Assembly (NCBI RefSeq): GCF_000238275.3
Contig: NZ_AHCF03000003.1
Coordinates: forward strand, 806,001-870,000
Reading direction: 5' to 3'
From: Pseudoalteromonas undina
GTDB taxonomy: Bacteria > Pseudomonadota > Gammaproteobacteria > Enterobacterales > Alteromonadaceae
Length of the DNA: 64,000 nucleotides
Shown here: one piece after another, positions 29,973 to 40,470 of the stretch
How positions within the stretch are numbered: position 1 is the stretch's first letter
Layout of the letters: the number at the start of each line of letters is the position of its first letter
Position numbers and translations under genes: made by a program
Notes under the pieces: generated by a model
The model's database searches: none
Seen by the model: only the letters and a program-made list of their open reading frames with translations
What the model was told of the DNA's origin: nothing

Positions 29973-32219
29973 TTGATTGAAATAATGAGAGTCAGAAAGC
30001 TGCTTTCTCAGCAACAAAATATATTATCTAAAATAGCCTTGGGTGCGCCACTTGATGAAGTACTTGAAAATATTTGTTTATCTATTGAGGAGCTTATTGA
30101 AGACTCCTCTGCAAAGTGCTCTATATTAACACTCAAAGGTGAACAGCTATTTCATAGTGCGGCGCCTAATATTGCAAAGGGTTACTGTGAGGCAATTAAT
30201 GGCGTACATATCGGCCCCAGTGTTGGCTCATGCGGTACTGCAGTGTATGAAAAAAAGCGAGTAATAGCCTCAGATATTGCAACATCACCCTTATGGGAAA
30301 ACTATAAAGCGTTGGCATTGAGTTTTGATTTAAGGTCGTGCTGGTCAACCCCTATTATTTCAACACAATCAGACATATTAGGCACTTTTGCAATTTATCA
30401 TGACAGTGCCAAGTCACCGACAACTCAAGATTTAGAGTTAATAGACTTTTTTGTTGATTTCACCAGTATTGCTTTAGAAAAGCACACAGAGTCACTAAAA
30501 TCAAAAGTGTTACTTGCAGAATTACAGCAAAGTAATGAAAAGTTTAAAGCCTTCGCAAAAGTACTTCCCGATCTAACCCTCATTTTGAGTGAAGAAGGGG
30601 AGTATACCAACGTTTACGGCACTGCTAATGAAAGTTTATATTTAAGCCAAGAGCATGTGATTAATCGAAATGTCAGAGATATTATGCCTCCCGAGGATGC
30701 TAATCCTATTATGGCGGTAATTGCCAAAACGCTTCAAACTAATGAAGTTCAAGTGTTTGAGTATCAGCTAAATATAAAAGGTAAGCAACTTACATTTGAA
30801 GGACGAACAGCCCCGCTTGAAAGTTACCAACCTAATAATCCCTCTCAGCGACATGTAGTATGGATGGCCAGAGATATCTCTACTCGTAAAGCGGCAGAAG
30901 AAGAGGTGCAACGGTTAGCATTTTTTGACCCGCTTACAAACCTCCCGAACCGCAGAATGCTCAATGATAAACTCAGTATGTATGTTGAACAAATTAAGCA
31001 GTCTGATCACACGGGCGCACTCTTATTTTTAGATTTAGATAATTTTAAACGTATAAACGACTCATTAGGGCACAATGCCGGTGATGAAATACTGGTTGAG
31101 CTATCACAGCGACTAACGCGTGTTTTAAACCCAACAGATACCCTTGCCCGCGTGGGCGGTGATGAATTTATTATACTCATTGAGAATGTAGGAGATAGCC
31201 ATAAGCAAGCGAGTCTTGAATCAGAATTAATGGCTAAAGTGGTACAAAGCGTTTTTTATGACAAGTTTGAGATAGGGGATTTGGCGTTTCAAGTTAGCTG
31301 CAGTATAGGTATATGTTTAATTAATAACGCCAATGCTATTAGCGAAAATATTTTAAAATTTGCAGATACCGCCATGTATCGCTCTAAAATGAAAGGCGGT
31401 AATAGTAGTAGCTTTTACGATCCTGCACTGCAAACCTTACTGGAAAATCAAACTGAGCTTGAAACAGATATAGTCAGAGCGATTGCATGTGATGAATTTT
31501 GTGCTTACTTTCAGCCTCAATTATCAATTGATGGCAGTATTATTGGTGCAGAAGCACTCATACGATGGAATCACCCAACCAAAGGACTAATCTCTCCTAA
31601 TTCGTTTATTCCAATTGCCGAGCAATTTGGCTTAATTCAAAAGTTACAAAACATTGTATTGCGCGATATTTGTATTTTACTGGAAACACTTCGAGATCAT
31701 AACGTACTGAAAAACCAGTTTAATGTGTCTATTAACATTAGCCAGTGTCAGTTTAATTCTTCTACTTTAAAAGGAGAATTGTTTAAAGCGATTGAGACGT
31801 ATGATGTATTACCCTCACAAATTAAATTAGAGATCACTGAGTCCATGTTAGCGGGTGATTTAATGAGTACGGTAAAGCAAATGAAAGAGCTAAAGTCGCA
31901 GGGATTTGTATTTTCAATTGATGACTTTGGTACCGGCTACTCGTGTTTAAAGCACTTGAGTGTTTTACCGATAGACGAACTAAAAATAGATAAAAGCTTT
32001 ATTGATAAAGTGTTGGATAACGCATCGGGGCAAAGCATAGTTCAGTCTATTATTGGTTTAGGTCATAGTTTAGATATTAATATTGTAGCCGAAGGGGTCG
32101 AAAGTGCTGAGCAACTACATATATTAAAGTCTATGGGTGTAAACGCAGTGCAAGGGTTCTTATTTGCAAAACCATTAACACACAGCAATTACTTAAAATG
32201 GCATAAAGAGCACCAATAA
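29973..32219 (+). CDS. GAF-PAS-GGDEF-EAL protein (c-di-GMP turnover)
   Basis: About 748 residues. GAF domain (about 18-165; VGSCGTAVYEKKRVIASDIA), PAS (about 190-300), diguanylate cyclase domain with intact RVGGDEFIIL, and phosphodiesterase domain with EAL in GAEALIRWNHP and DDFGTGYSCL. No RxxD inhibitory site precedes GGDEF. No membrane segment, so it is probably cytosolic. Start: TTG 29973 has GAGGA seven bases upstream; GTG 29952 and ATG 29985 are alternatives. Either activity could dominate. Confidence 0.88.
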   Translation: MIEIMRVRKLLSQQQNILSKIALGAPLDEVLENICLSIEELIEDSSAKCSILTLKGEQLFHSAAPNIAKGYCEAINGVHIGPSVGSCGTAVYEKKRVIASDIATSPLWENYKALALSFDLRSCWSTPIISTQSDILGTFAIYHDSAKSPTTQDLELIDFFVDFTSIALEKHTESLKSKVLLAELQQSNEKFKAFAKVLPDLTLILSEEGEYTNVYGTANESLYLSQEHVINRNVRDIMPPEDANPIMAVIAKTLQTNEVQVFEYQLNIKGKQLTFEGRTAPLESYQPNNPSQRHVVWMARDISTRKAAEEEVQRLAFFDPLTNLPNRRMLNDKLSMYVEQIKQSDHTGALLFLDLDNFKRINDSLGHNAGDEILVELSQRLTRVLNPTDTLARVGGDEFIILIENVGDSHKQASLESELMAKVVQSVFYDKFEIGDLAFQVSCSIGICLINNANAISENILKFADTAMYRSKMKGGNSSSFYDPALQTLLENQTELETDIVRAIACDEFCAYFQPQLSIDGSIIGAEALIRWNHPTKGLISPNSFIPIAEQFGLIQKLQNIVLRDICILLETLRDHNVLKNQFNVSINISQCQFNSSTLKGELFKAIETYDVLPSQIKLEITESMLAGDLMSTVKQMKELKSQGFVFSIDDFGTGYSCLKHLSVLPIDELKIDKSFIDKVLDNASGQSIVQSIIGLGHSLDINIVAEGVESAEQLHILKSMGVNAVQGFLFAKPLTHSNYLKWHKEHQ

Positions 32220-32627
32220 CATCGTGCTTGTTACTAACTGAGGCGACAAGTTTAGTTACCCCAATCAATAAGTCGCTTTGTTTAACCTCTAATTGGGCAG
32301 TAACGTTTGCTAACTTACTGCGTTTTAGCTCAAACAGAAATGTATACTTTTTGTTTGTTTGTTTGCTAGCTAAGTGTAATGAGTTTTTTACTATTTTGTA
32401 ACAGTTGCACAAATCATTGCTGTGGCATTGGTTTAGCGTTTTTAACGCGTTAAACTAGTCAGGAATTGGCAATAAGTCTACTTGTTGTGACATTATCTAA
32501 ACGTAAACACGACAGGTACTTGAAACTTGCTTTTGAGTTGCTTTTTCGTTCGTTGTAACTATGGTTTAGGGTTATGTCATGGTATGTCGCTATGTCGGTA
32601 ACTGTAAAAAACCATTAGGAGCGATAA
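32220..32627. other. 408-base intergenic region before the BCCT gene
   Basis: No convincing gene; the one longer frame on the minus strand has no family resemblance and no ribosome site. It contains a perfect 14-base palindrome TTTAACGCGTTAAA at 32441-32454, which may be an operator for the transporter gene. Confidence 0.4.
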
Positions 32628-34187
32628 ATGAATACCACGAAAGCAGCTTTAAAGTCGGGTGAAATACACTCTCCCCGAGTAAAGTTTCTGGAAGGGGTTG
32701 ATATACCCGTTTTTTTAATCAGTGGCGGTATATTAGTTTTATTTGCCGCGCTGGCACTGTACGACATAAAACTGATGTCGGATTGGATAAACTCTGCCTT
32801 TGCCTTCTCCACCAAAATATTTGGCGCCTTTTGGCAAGTTCTGCTGTTATTAACCTTTGTGATTGGCATATTTTTAGCCGTAGGCCGCACCGGTTCAGTG
32901 GTGCTCGGCGGTTTAAAAACCCCTGAAATATCTACCTTCAAATGGATAAGTATAATTATGTGTACTTTGCTTGCAGGTGGCGGTGTATTTTGGGCCGCAG
33001 CAGAGCCAATGGCACACTTTATTTCTCCGCCCCCGTTATTTGGTGGTGAAACTGGCACAAAGGATGCCGCCTACAACGCTCTTGCACAAAGCTTTATGCA
33101 TTGGGGCTTTTTAGCCTGGGCTATTTTAGGTAGTTTGACCGGCATTGTTTATATGCATCTCCATTACGAAAAAGGATTACCGCTTAAACCGCGCACTTTG
33201 CTTTACCCGGTATTTGGCGATCGCGCAATGAAAGGTGCGCTTGGTACTATTGTTGATGCATGTTGTGTACTCGCTGTGGTTGCTGGCACTGTTGGTCCTA
33301 TTGGTTTTTTAGGTTTACAAGTGAGTTTTGGTCTAGAAAAATTGTTTGCCATTCCTGATACCTACACCACGCAGGTGGTTATTTTATTTAGCTTAATTGG
33401 AATTTACACACTTTCAGCGGTAAGTGGGGTTACCAAAGGTATTCAGCTACTAAGCCGTTTTAATGTTGTACTGGCAGTGTTGCTGATGTTGTTTATATTA
33501 CTAATGGGGCCAACTGCGTTTATTATCGACAGTTACATTCATTCCTTTGGTTTGTATTTAGATAACTTTATTCCTATGGCTACATTTCGTGCCGATAAAC
33601 CGTGGCTAGACTGGTGGACTGTATTCTTTTGGGGCTGGTTTTTAGGTTATGGCCCATTAATGGCTATGTTCGTTGCACGTATATCCCGTGGACGTACTAT
33701 TCGTGAAATGATTTTACTTATTTCTGTGGTTGCCCCTGTGATCACGTGTTTTTGGTTTACTATTGTTGGCGGCTCAGGCATCTTTTTTGAATTAAACAAT
33801 CCTGGCGTTATATCAGAGCCTTTTGCTGGGCTTAATTTGCCAGCGGCATTGTTAGCCATCACTGAGCAGTTACCTATGGGATTTGTTGTGTCGGTGTTAT
33901 TTTTAGTACTGACCACTATTTTTGTGGCAACAACAGGTGATTCAATGACGTATTCGGTATCTATGGTAATGACGGGTACCGATCACCCACAAACCTCTAT
34001 TCGAATGTTTTGGGGGATTATGATGGGGGTTATGGCGGCGTTGCTTATTTCTATAGGCGAGGGCGGAATTTCAGCCTTGCAGTCGTTTATTGTGGTCACT
34101 GCGGTGCCAGTTTCGTTTGTGTTACTACCTTCGTTGTGGACAGCACCACAAATAGTTAAGAAAATGGCAGACGAACAAGGGCTTTAA
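32628..34187 (+). CDS. BCCT-family transporter
   Basis: 519 residues and about twelve membrane helices. GGGVFWAAAEPMAHF and WTVFFWGWFLGYGPLMAMFVARISRGRTIREM contain the Trp-rich signature of betaine/carnitine/choline transporters. The short C-terminal tail lacks the long osmosensing extension of BetP. Substrate (betaine, choline, DMSP or similar) cannot be told; no bet genes are nearby. Good AGGAG ribosome site. Confidence 0.88.
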   Translation: MNTTKAALKSGEIHSPRVKFLEGVDIPVFLISGGILVLFAALALYDIKLMSDWINSAFAFSTKIFGAFWQVLLLLTFVIGIFLAVGRTGSVVLGGLKTPEISTFKWISIIMCTLLAGGGVFWAAAEPMAHFISPPPLFGGETGTKDAAYNALAQSFMHWGFLAWAILGSLTGIVYMHLHYEKGLPLKPRTLLYPVFGDRAMKGALGTIVDACCVLAVVAGTVGPIGFLGLQVSFGLEKLFAIPDTYTTQVVILFSLIGIYTLSAVSGVTKGIQLLSRFNVVLAVLLMLFILLMGPTAFIIDSYIHSFGLYLDNFIPMATFRADKPWLDWWTVFFWGWFLGYGPLMAMFVARISRGRTIREMILLISVVAPVITCFWFTIVGGSGIFFELNNPGVISEPFAGLNLPAALLAITEQLPMGFVVSVLFLVLTTIFVATTGDSMTYSVSMVMTGTDHPQTSIRMFWGIMMGVMAALLISIGEGGISALQSFIVVTAVPVSFVLLPSLWTAPQIVKKMADEQGL

Positions 34188-34195
34188 TAATTGAT

Positions 34196-34221
34196 AAAGA
34201 GCGCTAATAAGCGCTCTTTTT
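34196..34221 (+). terminator. Terminator of the BCCT gene
   Basis: AAAGAGCGC, loop TAATAA, GCGCTCTTT plus T run. Confidence 0.85.
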
Positions 34222-34372
34222 CTGGGTACATCATGTTCTCACCTTGTTATTGAGCTATTTATTATCCTAGCAATAAACTAACCCACTAAAAATAACTTAG
34301 CCTAAGTAGGTTGTTCATTCCTATCGATACGGTATAGTTTAAATATATTTAAGCATAACCTTGAGATAAACC

Positions 34373-34831
34373 ATGCAGTTAGTCGACTTAGACCCTTGTG
34401 ATCAGGATGTGATCAACGTATTTGCTGACATAGATCGACTTATTAGCTCATTATATCCTGTAGCAACTTCACAAGCGCTTACAGTTAATGAGCTTGGTTT
34501 ACCGGGCGTTTACGCTGTAGGGTTAAAAAATCAAGACGGAATAGTTGCCTGTGGCGCAATAGTAAAGCAATTTGATGGTAGCTGGTATGGCGAAATTAGA
34601 CGGCTTTACGTAAAACCTAGCTATCGCGGAAAAGGCTTATCGCGGCGTATTATGCAAATTTTATTGCACTATGCAGGCGAAGAAGAAATCCCAATCATAA
34701 AACTAGAAACAGGACCAAAGCAAATACAATCAATCCATCTTTATGAGAATTTAGGGTTTGTGCAATGTGCCCCTTTTGGTGAATACACAGAAAACCCGAA
34801 TAGCTTATTTATGGAGCTTGCGCTCAGCTAA
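34373..34831 (+). CDS. GNAT-family N-acetyltransferase
   Basis: 152 residues. IRRLYVKPSYRGKGLSRRIM is the acetyl-CoA pyrophosphate loop ([RQ]-x-x-G-x-[GA]) and IHLYENLGFVQC the conserved C-terminal strand-helix. Stand-alone, between the BCCT transporter and speA, with its own upstream region. Substrate unknown. Confidence 0.85.
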   Translation: MQLVDLDPCDQDVINVFADIDRLISSLYPVATSQALTVNELGLPGVYAVGLKNQDGIVACGAIVKQFDGSWYGEIRRLYVKPSYRGKGLSRRIMQILLHYAGEEEIPIIKLETGPKQIQSIHLYENLGFVQCAPFGEYTENPNSLFMELALS

Positions 34832-34975
34832 TATTGCTTTGTTTGAAGCTTTTATTTATCAATTTCAATCCTAACTCGTTACGAGTAGAAATACTTGTTG
34901 GACATGAATCACTATTTTTCTTTTAATGCGCGGCAACTAGCCGAATCGGCATTCATAAATAAAAGAGAAAGATAA

Positions 34976-36889
34976 ATGAAAGAGACAACATCACTAGAAC
35001 AAGCTCGTACGAGCTACAACGTTCGTCATTGGAGCCAAGGTTTTTTTGGTATTAATGATCAAGGTGATGTGTATGTTGCGCCCAAGGCTGATGCCCCACA
35101 GCAAACCATTGCACTAACAGACATTGCTAAGCAACTTGAAGACAAAGGTTTAAGCTTGCCAGCACTTGTTCGTTTTCCACAAATATTACACCATCGTGTG
35201 CATAGCCTATGTGGCGCATTTAATACCGCAATAGAAAGCTATGGCTATCCAAAAGACTATTTATTAGTTTATCCAATTAAAGTAAATCAACAGCGTGAAG
35301 TTGTTGAAGAAATTGTTGCCAGCCAAGCGCAAGTAGAAAAAAAACAGCTAGGTTTAGAGGCTGGTAGCAAGCCAGAGTTATTAACTGTATTAGCGCTGGC
35401 TGAAAAAACCAGTGCGGTGATTGTGTGTAATGGCTACAAAGATAAAGAATATGTGCGCTTAGCGCTGATTGGCGAGAAGCTGGGCCATAAAGTGTATATC
35501 GTACTTGAGAAACTGTCTGAGCTGGATATGGTGCTTAGTCAAGCCAAAGAACTTAATGTAAAACCGCGTATTGGTATTCGTGTGCGTTTAGCATCGCAGG
35601 GCAAAGGAAAATGGCAAGCAAGTGGCGGTGAAAAATCGAAGTTTGGGTTGTCTGCTTCACAAGTGCTGTATGTAGTAAACCGTTTAAAAGAAACAGATCA
35701 GCTTGATTTAGTACAGCTTGTGCATTTTCACTTAGGGTCGCAAATGGCCAATATTCGTGATGTACGCTTAGGTGTAAGTGAAGCTGCGCGTTTTTATTGT
35801 GAATTACGTAAGTTGGGTGCACAAATAGAGTGCCTTGATGTAGGGGGCGGTTTAGCGGTTGATTACGACGGTACACGCAGTCAATCACACAACTCAATGA
35901 ACTACAGTTTAGCCGAATACGCAAATAATATTGTGTACACCATAGGTGATATTTGTAAGCAGTATGAACAGCCTTTCCCTACCATTATTTCAGAGTCGGG
36001 AAGAGCATTAACGGCGCACCATGCAGTGCTTATTTCCAATGTAATTGGCACCGAAACATATGCACCAGAAGAAATAGAAGCGCCGGCAGATGATGCGCCG
36101 CAATTACTTAAAAATATGTGGATTTCATGGCAACAATTGCATGTACTTACTGATGACCGTGCATTAATTGAGATTTTTCACGACAGCCAAGGTGATTTAG
36201 CTGAAGCGCATAGTCAGTTTGCGATGGGATTATTAGATTTAACCCAACGCGCATGGGCCGAGCAAATTAATTTGCGTGTGTGTTATGAGCTTAATAAATT
36301 AATGGATAACAAAAATCGTTTCCATCGTCCGATTATTGATGATCTGAATGCGCGTTTAGCGGACAAGTTTTTTGTCAATTTCTCATTGTTTCAGTCATTG
36401 CCTGACGCGTGGGGTATTGACCAAGTGTTTCCGGTATTGCCTTTAAGTGGTTTAACGCAAGCTCCACAAAAACGGGCTGTGTTACTTGATATCACCTGTG
36501 ATTCAGATGGCGCATTAGAGCATTATGTAGATGGTCAAGGTATTGAAAGTACGTTGCCAGTACCTGAGTTTACAGCAGACAAACCTTATTTAATGGGGTT
36601 TTTCTTAGTAGGTGCCTATCAAGAGATTTTAGGCGATATGCATAACTTATTTGGTGATACGCATAGTGCTATTGTCAATATGGATGAGCAAGGTATTGCT
36701 AGCATTACAGAAATTAATCATGGTGATACTGTGGCTGACATGATGCGTTATGTACATTTAGATGTTGAAGGTTTTCAGCAGTCATACGCGCAGTTAGTGA
36801 GCGCAAAAATTGCAGCAGATGAACAGCAAAGCGTTTTAGACGAGTTGCAAAGCGGCCTTGATGGCTACACTTATTTAGAAGAGTTATAA
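34976..36889 (+). CDS. speA: Biosynthetic arginine decarboxylase
   Basis: Makes agmatine from arginine. 637 residues, the usual length for the alanine-racemase-fold biosynthetic enzyme. PLP Lys K102 in [29 protein letters not shown] and the glycine motif [12 protein letters not shown] complete the PLP site. Followed three bases later by speB, giving the arginine-agmatine-putrescine route. Confidence 0.95.
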   Translation: MKETTSLEQARTSYNVRHWSQGFFGINDQGDVYVAPKADAPQQTIALTDIAKQLEDKGLSLPALVRFPQILHHRVHSLCGAFNTAIESYGYPKDYLLVYPIKVNQQREVVEEIVASQAQVEKKQLGLEAGSKPELLTVLALAEKTSAVIVCNGYKDKEYVRLALIGEKLGHKVYIVLEKLSELDMVLSQAKELNVKPRIGIRVRLASQGKGKWQASGGEKSKFGLSASQVLYVVNRLKETDQLDLVQLVHFHLGSQMANIRDVRLGVSEAARFYCELRKLGAQIECLDVGGGLAVDYDGTRSQSHNSMNYSLAEYANNIVYTIGDICKQYEQPFPTIISESGRALTAHHAVLISNVIGTETYAPEEIEAPADDAPQLLKNMWISWQQLHVLTDDRALIEIFHDSQGDLAEAHSQFAMGLLDLTQRAWAEQINLRVCYELNKLMDNKNRFHRPIIDDLNARLADKFFVNFSLFQSLPDAWGIDQVFPVLPLSGLTQAPQKRAVLLDITCDSDGALEHYVDGQGIESTLPVPEFTADKPYLMGFFLVGAYQEILGDMHNLFGDTHSAIVNMDEQGIASITEINHGDTVADMMRYVHLDVEGFQQSYAQLVSAKIAADEQQSVLDELQSGLDGYTYLEEL

Positions 36890-36892
36890 GCA

Positions 36893-37816
36893 ATGTCTAG
36901 CTTGTTTGGTTGTGTTGACCACTCATTGTACTCAAATGGGATGACGTTTTTACGTCGTCCTATGGTACAAAACATTAACGCGATTGAAGCCGATGTAGTG
37001 GTATTGGGTCTACCGTTTGATTTAGCCACTTCAGGGCGCCCTGGTGCCCGCTTAGGGCCTGATGCTATTCGCAGAGCATCGGTACATTTAGCATGGGAAG
37101 ATACAAAATATCCATGGACATTTCCATTGTTTGAGCGCTTAACCGTGGCGGATGCTGGCGACTTTACTTATCCGGTGGGCGATCCTGAATATTTTACCGC
37201 GCAATTGGAAATGGCGGCAGAGCAAATACTTCGCCAAGGTAAAACATTATTAGGCTTGGGTGGCGATCATTTCGTAACGTTACCACTATTGCGCGCACAT
37301 GCAAAAATTCATGGCAAAATGGCATTAGTTCACTTCGATGCGCATACCGATACCTATAGCAACGGCTCGCGTTTTGATCACGGCACCATGTTTTATCATG
37401 CCCCAATGGAAGGGTTAATTGATGTTAATCACAGTATTCAGCTAGGCATTCGTACTGACTTTGATCAAAGCAGGCATGAGTTTGCAGTGATTGATGCCAT
37501 GCAAGCCAATGATCTGCATGCGAATGATATTGCAGCTCAGATTATTGAGCGAGTGGGTGATTTACCGGTTTACTTAACCTTTGATATAGATTGTTTAGAC
37601 CCCGCCTTTGCACCAGGTACGGGCACACCCGTGTGTGGTGGTTTAACCTCTGATAAAGTGCTTAAAATCTTACGCGCACTGAAAGGGGTTAATATGGTGG
37701 GAATGGATGTGGTTGAAGTATCCCCGTCGTACGACCAAAGTGAGCTTACCGCCATTGCCGCTGCAACGATTGCCAGTGAATTACTGCATTTGTGGGCATT
37801 TAAGCATAAATATTAA
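36893..37816 (+). CDS. speB: Agmatinase
   Basis: Hydrolyses agmatine to putrescine and urea. 307 residues. Binuclear Mn site: [23 protein letters not shown] and [31 protein letters not shown] is also typical. Co-transcribed with speA. Confidence 0.94.
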   Translation: MSSLFGCVDHSLYSNGMTFLRRPMVQNINAIEADVVVLGLPFDLATSGRPGARLGPDAIRRASVHLAWEDTKYPWTFPLFERLTVADAGDFTYPVGDPEYFTAQLEMAAEQILRQGKTLLGLGGDHFVTLPLLRAHAKIHGKMALVHFDAHTDTYSNGSRFDHGTMFYHAPMEGLIDVNHSIQLGIRTDFDQSRHEFAVIDAMQANDLHANDIAAQIIERVGDLPVYLTFDIDCLDPAFAPGTGTPVCGGLTSDKVLKILRALKGVNMVGMDVVEVSPSYDQSELTAIAAATIASELLHLWAFKHKY

Positions 37817-37834
37817 TATGTGTTAATGCAGTTT

Positions 37835-37861
37835 AAAAAGCGCCAATTTGGCGCTTTTTTT
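37835..37861 (+). terminator. Terminator of speAB
   Basis: AAAAAGCGCC, loop AATTT, GGCGCTTTTT followed by more T. The A run on the other side may let it also serve the convergent minus-strand cluster. Confidence 0.85.
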
Positions 37862-37880
37862 ATATGAAAATAAAAGACTA

Positions 37881-38171
37881 TTAAAACTGCATATTGTGCT
37901 TTTTAGCATAAATAAAAAACACCGGAATTTCGATTATGACGTAAGTTAAAAAAGTAAACCAAAACCAATTAACTTCAAATATTAACCAGCTAAATTGCAC
38001 GCCTGAGTTGTAATAAAGAGTAGATGCAATTAATAGCGTAATGCCTGTTGCAAATAAATCTTGCACCGATACTTTTTTAAAGCTGCTGCCTGCAAAGCGC
38101 GGATAAATAAATCCGTAGCCTAGGGTGATCATAATGATAACCAATAAGAGCAAATTTAGTTCAGGGGTCAT
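37881..38171 (-). CDS. Small membrane protein of unknown family
   Basis: 96 residues, three membrane helices (about 5-22, 38-56, 63-87). Its ATG overlaps the stop of the M48 peptidase gene by four bases, so it is translationally coupled to it. No family recognised. The linkage suggests an accessory subunit of the M48/YjgN cluster. Confidence 0.6.
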   Translation of the reverse strand: MTPELNLLLLVIIMITLGYGFIYPRFAGSSFKKVSVQDLFATGITLLIASTLYYNSGVQFSWLIFEVNWFWFTFLTYVIIEIPVFFIYAKKHNMQF

Positions 38172-39208
38172 TGTGGTTTATATTGCCTCGCATATTCTAT
38201 TCGCTCTTGGGAACTTGGGTGCGTTGATAAATACTTTAACCAAGCATCATCATAGCTCCCTTTTTGCGCTTGTAAATTCTTTTCCAGTGCTTCAATTGCA
38301 TCAGCAAAGTCGTGGTTAGAATAGCCTAATTTTAAAAGGTTTTTAATCGCATATATATCGGCTTCTTGTTCCATATCTCGCGAAAAAGCTTGTTGTAAAA
38401 AAGATGAACCAGAGCCAAGCACGACTTCTACTATACCTTCTAAGTCACCAAAAATAACTGCAAATACAACGGTGCTCGCTGCAGCTTGTGCCGCAAGTCG
38501 AATGCTGTGATGGTGCTGAACATGACCAATTTCATGAAGTAAAATAGCACGCAGGGCATCAGGATCATTTTTTAATAGATCAACAAGTTCGTCAGTTACT
38601 ACAACCCGACCATTTGGAAGAGCAAACGCATTAGCTGAAAAATAATCAGACTGATAAAAAGATAGCCTAAACTTTGCACTGTCTAAATTGAGCGAGTTAA
38701 GCATTAAACGCCATTGTTGCTGTATTTCTGATTGCTTATTAGTGGAAAGTTGAGAAGGTTCCAATGCGACTTTTTCTATTACACTGAGCGTTTGCTCTCC
38801 CATCGTTTCAATTGTCGAGGCAGGTGCTAAGTTAACGCTATAAACGGCTACTGATGGTATTAAGCGGTATAAAATTAACCAAAGTAATAGGGGAATTAGC
38901 AGCACGGATGCAACAATAAGAATCTTATTTTTTTCTAAGCGTTCACTGAGTCCATGCTCTTTAAGCGCGAATGGCCACCTAAATTCTACATCTTGAGGAA
39001 TAAATCGCCCACCATCAGCAAAATTTAACTCTGACGCCATGCCAGGTAACGGGCTATCAAGTTGGCAACTGTCTATTGTTGATGCAAGTAACGTCGTATT
39101 CTCAGAGTCAACAAGTGTTATTTGCTCATGGGAAAGGTGTGCATAGCTTTTAATATGTTGGCTGCTATTAGGGTAATAATAACAGCCAAAAATAGGATAA
39201 TTACTCAT
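38168..39208 (-). CDS. M48-family metalloprotease
   Basis: 346 residues. An N-terminal cytosolic part, one membrane helix (about 96-115), then a peptidase domain with the zinc motif LLHEIGHVQHHH (HExxH) and the downstream Glu in REMEQEADIYAI-type sequence (DMEQEADIYA). Related to HtpX/BepA/LoiP-type envelope quality-control proteases. Its start overlaps the end of the DUF898 gene, forming one transcription unit with it. Confidence 0.85.
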   Translation of the reverse strand: MSNYPIFGCYYYPNSSQHIKSYAHLSHEQITLVDSENTTLLASTIDSCQLDSPLPGMASELNFADGGRFIPQDVEFRWPFALKEHGLSERLEKNKILIVASVLLIPLLLWLILYRLIPSVAVYSVNLAPASTIETMGEQTLSVIEKVALEPSQLSTNKQSEIQQQWRLMLNSLNLDSAKFRLSFYQSDYFSANAFALPNGRVVVTDELVDLLKNDPDALRAILLHEIGHVQHHHSIRLAAQAAASTVVFAVIFGDLEGIVEVVLGSGSSFLQQAFSRDMEQEADIYAIKNLLKLGYSNHDFADAIEALEKNLQAQKGSYDDAWLKYLSTHPSSQERIEYARQYKPQ

Positions 39209-40296
39209 TAGGTGAGTGAAATATCAATATCAAACACATTAGCAGCTTCTTCAGCAAATGATGACTGCTCATTTTGTGCAACATCAATCAACGAAAGTGC
39301 GCCGCTATAAATAGTGACTTCAGTAACCGATGCTAACAGCTTTGCTCTGCGTACTTTAGCCCAAGGGTAGGCCAGTCCTAAGGTAAATATAATTGCCAAT
39401 ACATTAGTAAATAGTAAGATGGCATAGTCAATGGCTTTTAAGTTCGAATCAAAGGTAGCGACTTCTGTAAATTCGCTGTTATTAAAAATATGATTTCGAA
39501 TAAGCGAATGATAAACAGCGCCTACTAGTGTTAAAAACGCAACATACAACGTAGCAATTAATAGCGGCACTACAATTGTCGAAAGGCTAAAGTTTTGTGT
39601 GTTTAAGTTACCGATAGTTAAGGCACTTGCACCAGCAAAGAAGCCAAAAATAACTAAGCCACCTATTGCAACTCCTAGGGTAATAAGTGCTGCGATGTAA
39701 TAGCGTTCGCCTTGAAGATTTACTGTAAGTGGTTTATTTCCATAGCTGATGTTTTCATGCATATATTGATCAATTCGCTTTAATACATACGGCAGTAATA
39801 GGTGTAATGTGAATACACTTGCAATAGGTAATAAAACAAAGTTAATAAATGCATCGCCGTAATTACCTGAAAAGGCAAAGCGTACATTACGATGGCGAGT
39901 CATACGCATATTAAAACGCAGACCTTGGTTGATGATCCACGGCAATAAAAATAAAAAGCCAATAGCAAATAAAAGGCCTATCGCTGGTGCGAGGCTGCTA
40001 AGTAAGGTGTAAATTAAAAATGCGATGACCGCTAAAATGCGTCCTTTTAAAATTTGTATTGGGGTCGCTAGATAGTCAAAGCTATGGCCGTCGATACGCG
40101 TATGACCGTAAAAATAACGATAGGTGCGAACTTTTGCCCATGCCGAATAAATTCCGAGAGTTATAATACTCAGCAGTATATTAACAATCCATATACCAAA
40201 AAATTCGCCGGCTTTGCCGCTAAATTGTACTTTACCGCTAAAAATAGCAGGGGGTGTTTGATTTGACTCAGATGAAGTTGGGTGTACTGGTTCCAT
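39208..40296 (-). CDS. YjgN-family (DUF898) membrane protein
   Basis: 362 residues with about eight membrane helices. The repeat GEFFGIWIVNILLSIITLGI ... YSAWAKVRTYRYFYGHTRIDG and later LGLAYPWAKVRRAKLLAS are the DUF898 marks. Function unknown. First gene of a three-gene unit with an M48 protease and a small membrane protein; the DUF898-M48 pairing recurs in proteobacteria, to my knowledge. Confidence 0.82.
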   Translation of the reverse strand: MEPVHPTSSESNQTPPAIFSGKVQFSGKAGEFFGIWIVNILLSIITLGIYSAWAKVRTYRYFYGHTRIDGHSFDYLATPIQILKGRILAVIAFLIYTLLSSLAPAIGLLFAIGFLFLLPWIINQGLRFNMRMTRHRNVRFAFSGNYGDAFINFVLLPIASVFTLHLLLPYVLKRIDQYMHENISYGNKPLTVNLQGERYYIAALITLGVAIGGLVIFGFFAGASALTIGNLNTQNFSLSTIVVPLLIATLYVAFLTLVGAVYHSLIRNHIFNNSEFTEVATFDSNLKAIDYAILLFTNVLAIIFTLGLAYPWAKVRRAKLLASVTEVTIYSGALSLIDVAQNEQSSFAEEAANVFDIDISLT

Positions 40297-40470
40297 TTTA
40301 AAAATATATCCATGTTGTTTTTTGTAAATTTACCTTTTTTAGATAAAAAAAACAATCTTTATAATTAGCTAGCTGATTGTAAGTAGGCTATTTTTATTGC
40401 TTTTACTGTTTATGGGGCTGCACTTTAAGTCACCTCTGGTATACTGTGCAGATAATTTAATGGGGCTGTC

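Noticed and set aside
32131..32412. 93-residue frame on the minus strand.
   Set aside because: It overlaps the end of the GGDEF-EAL gene, has no ribosome site and no family resemblance.
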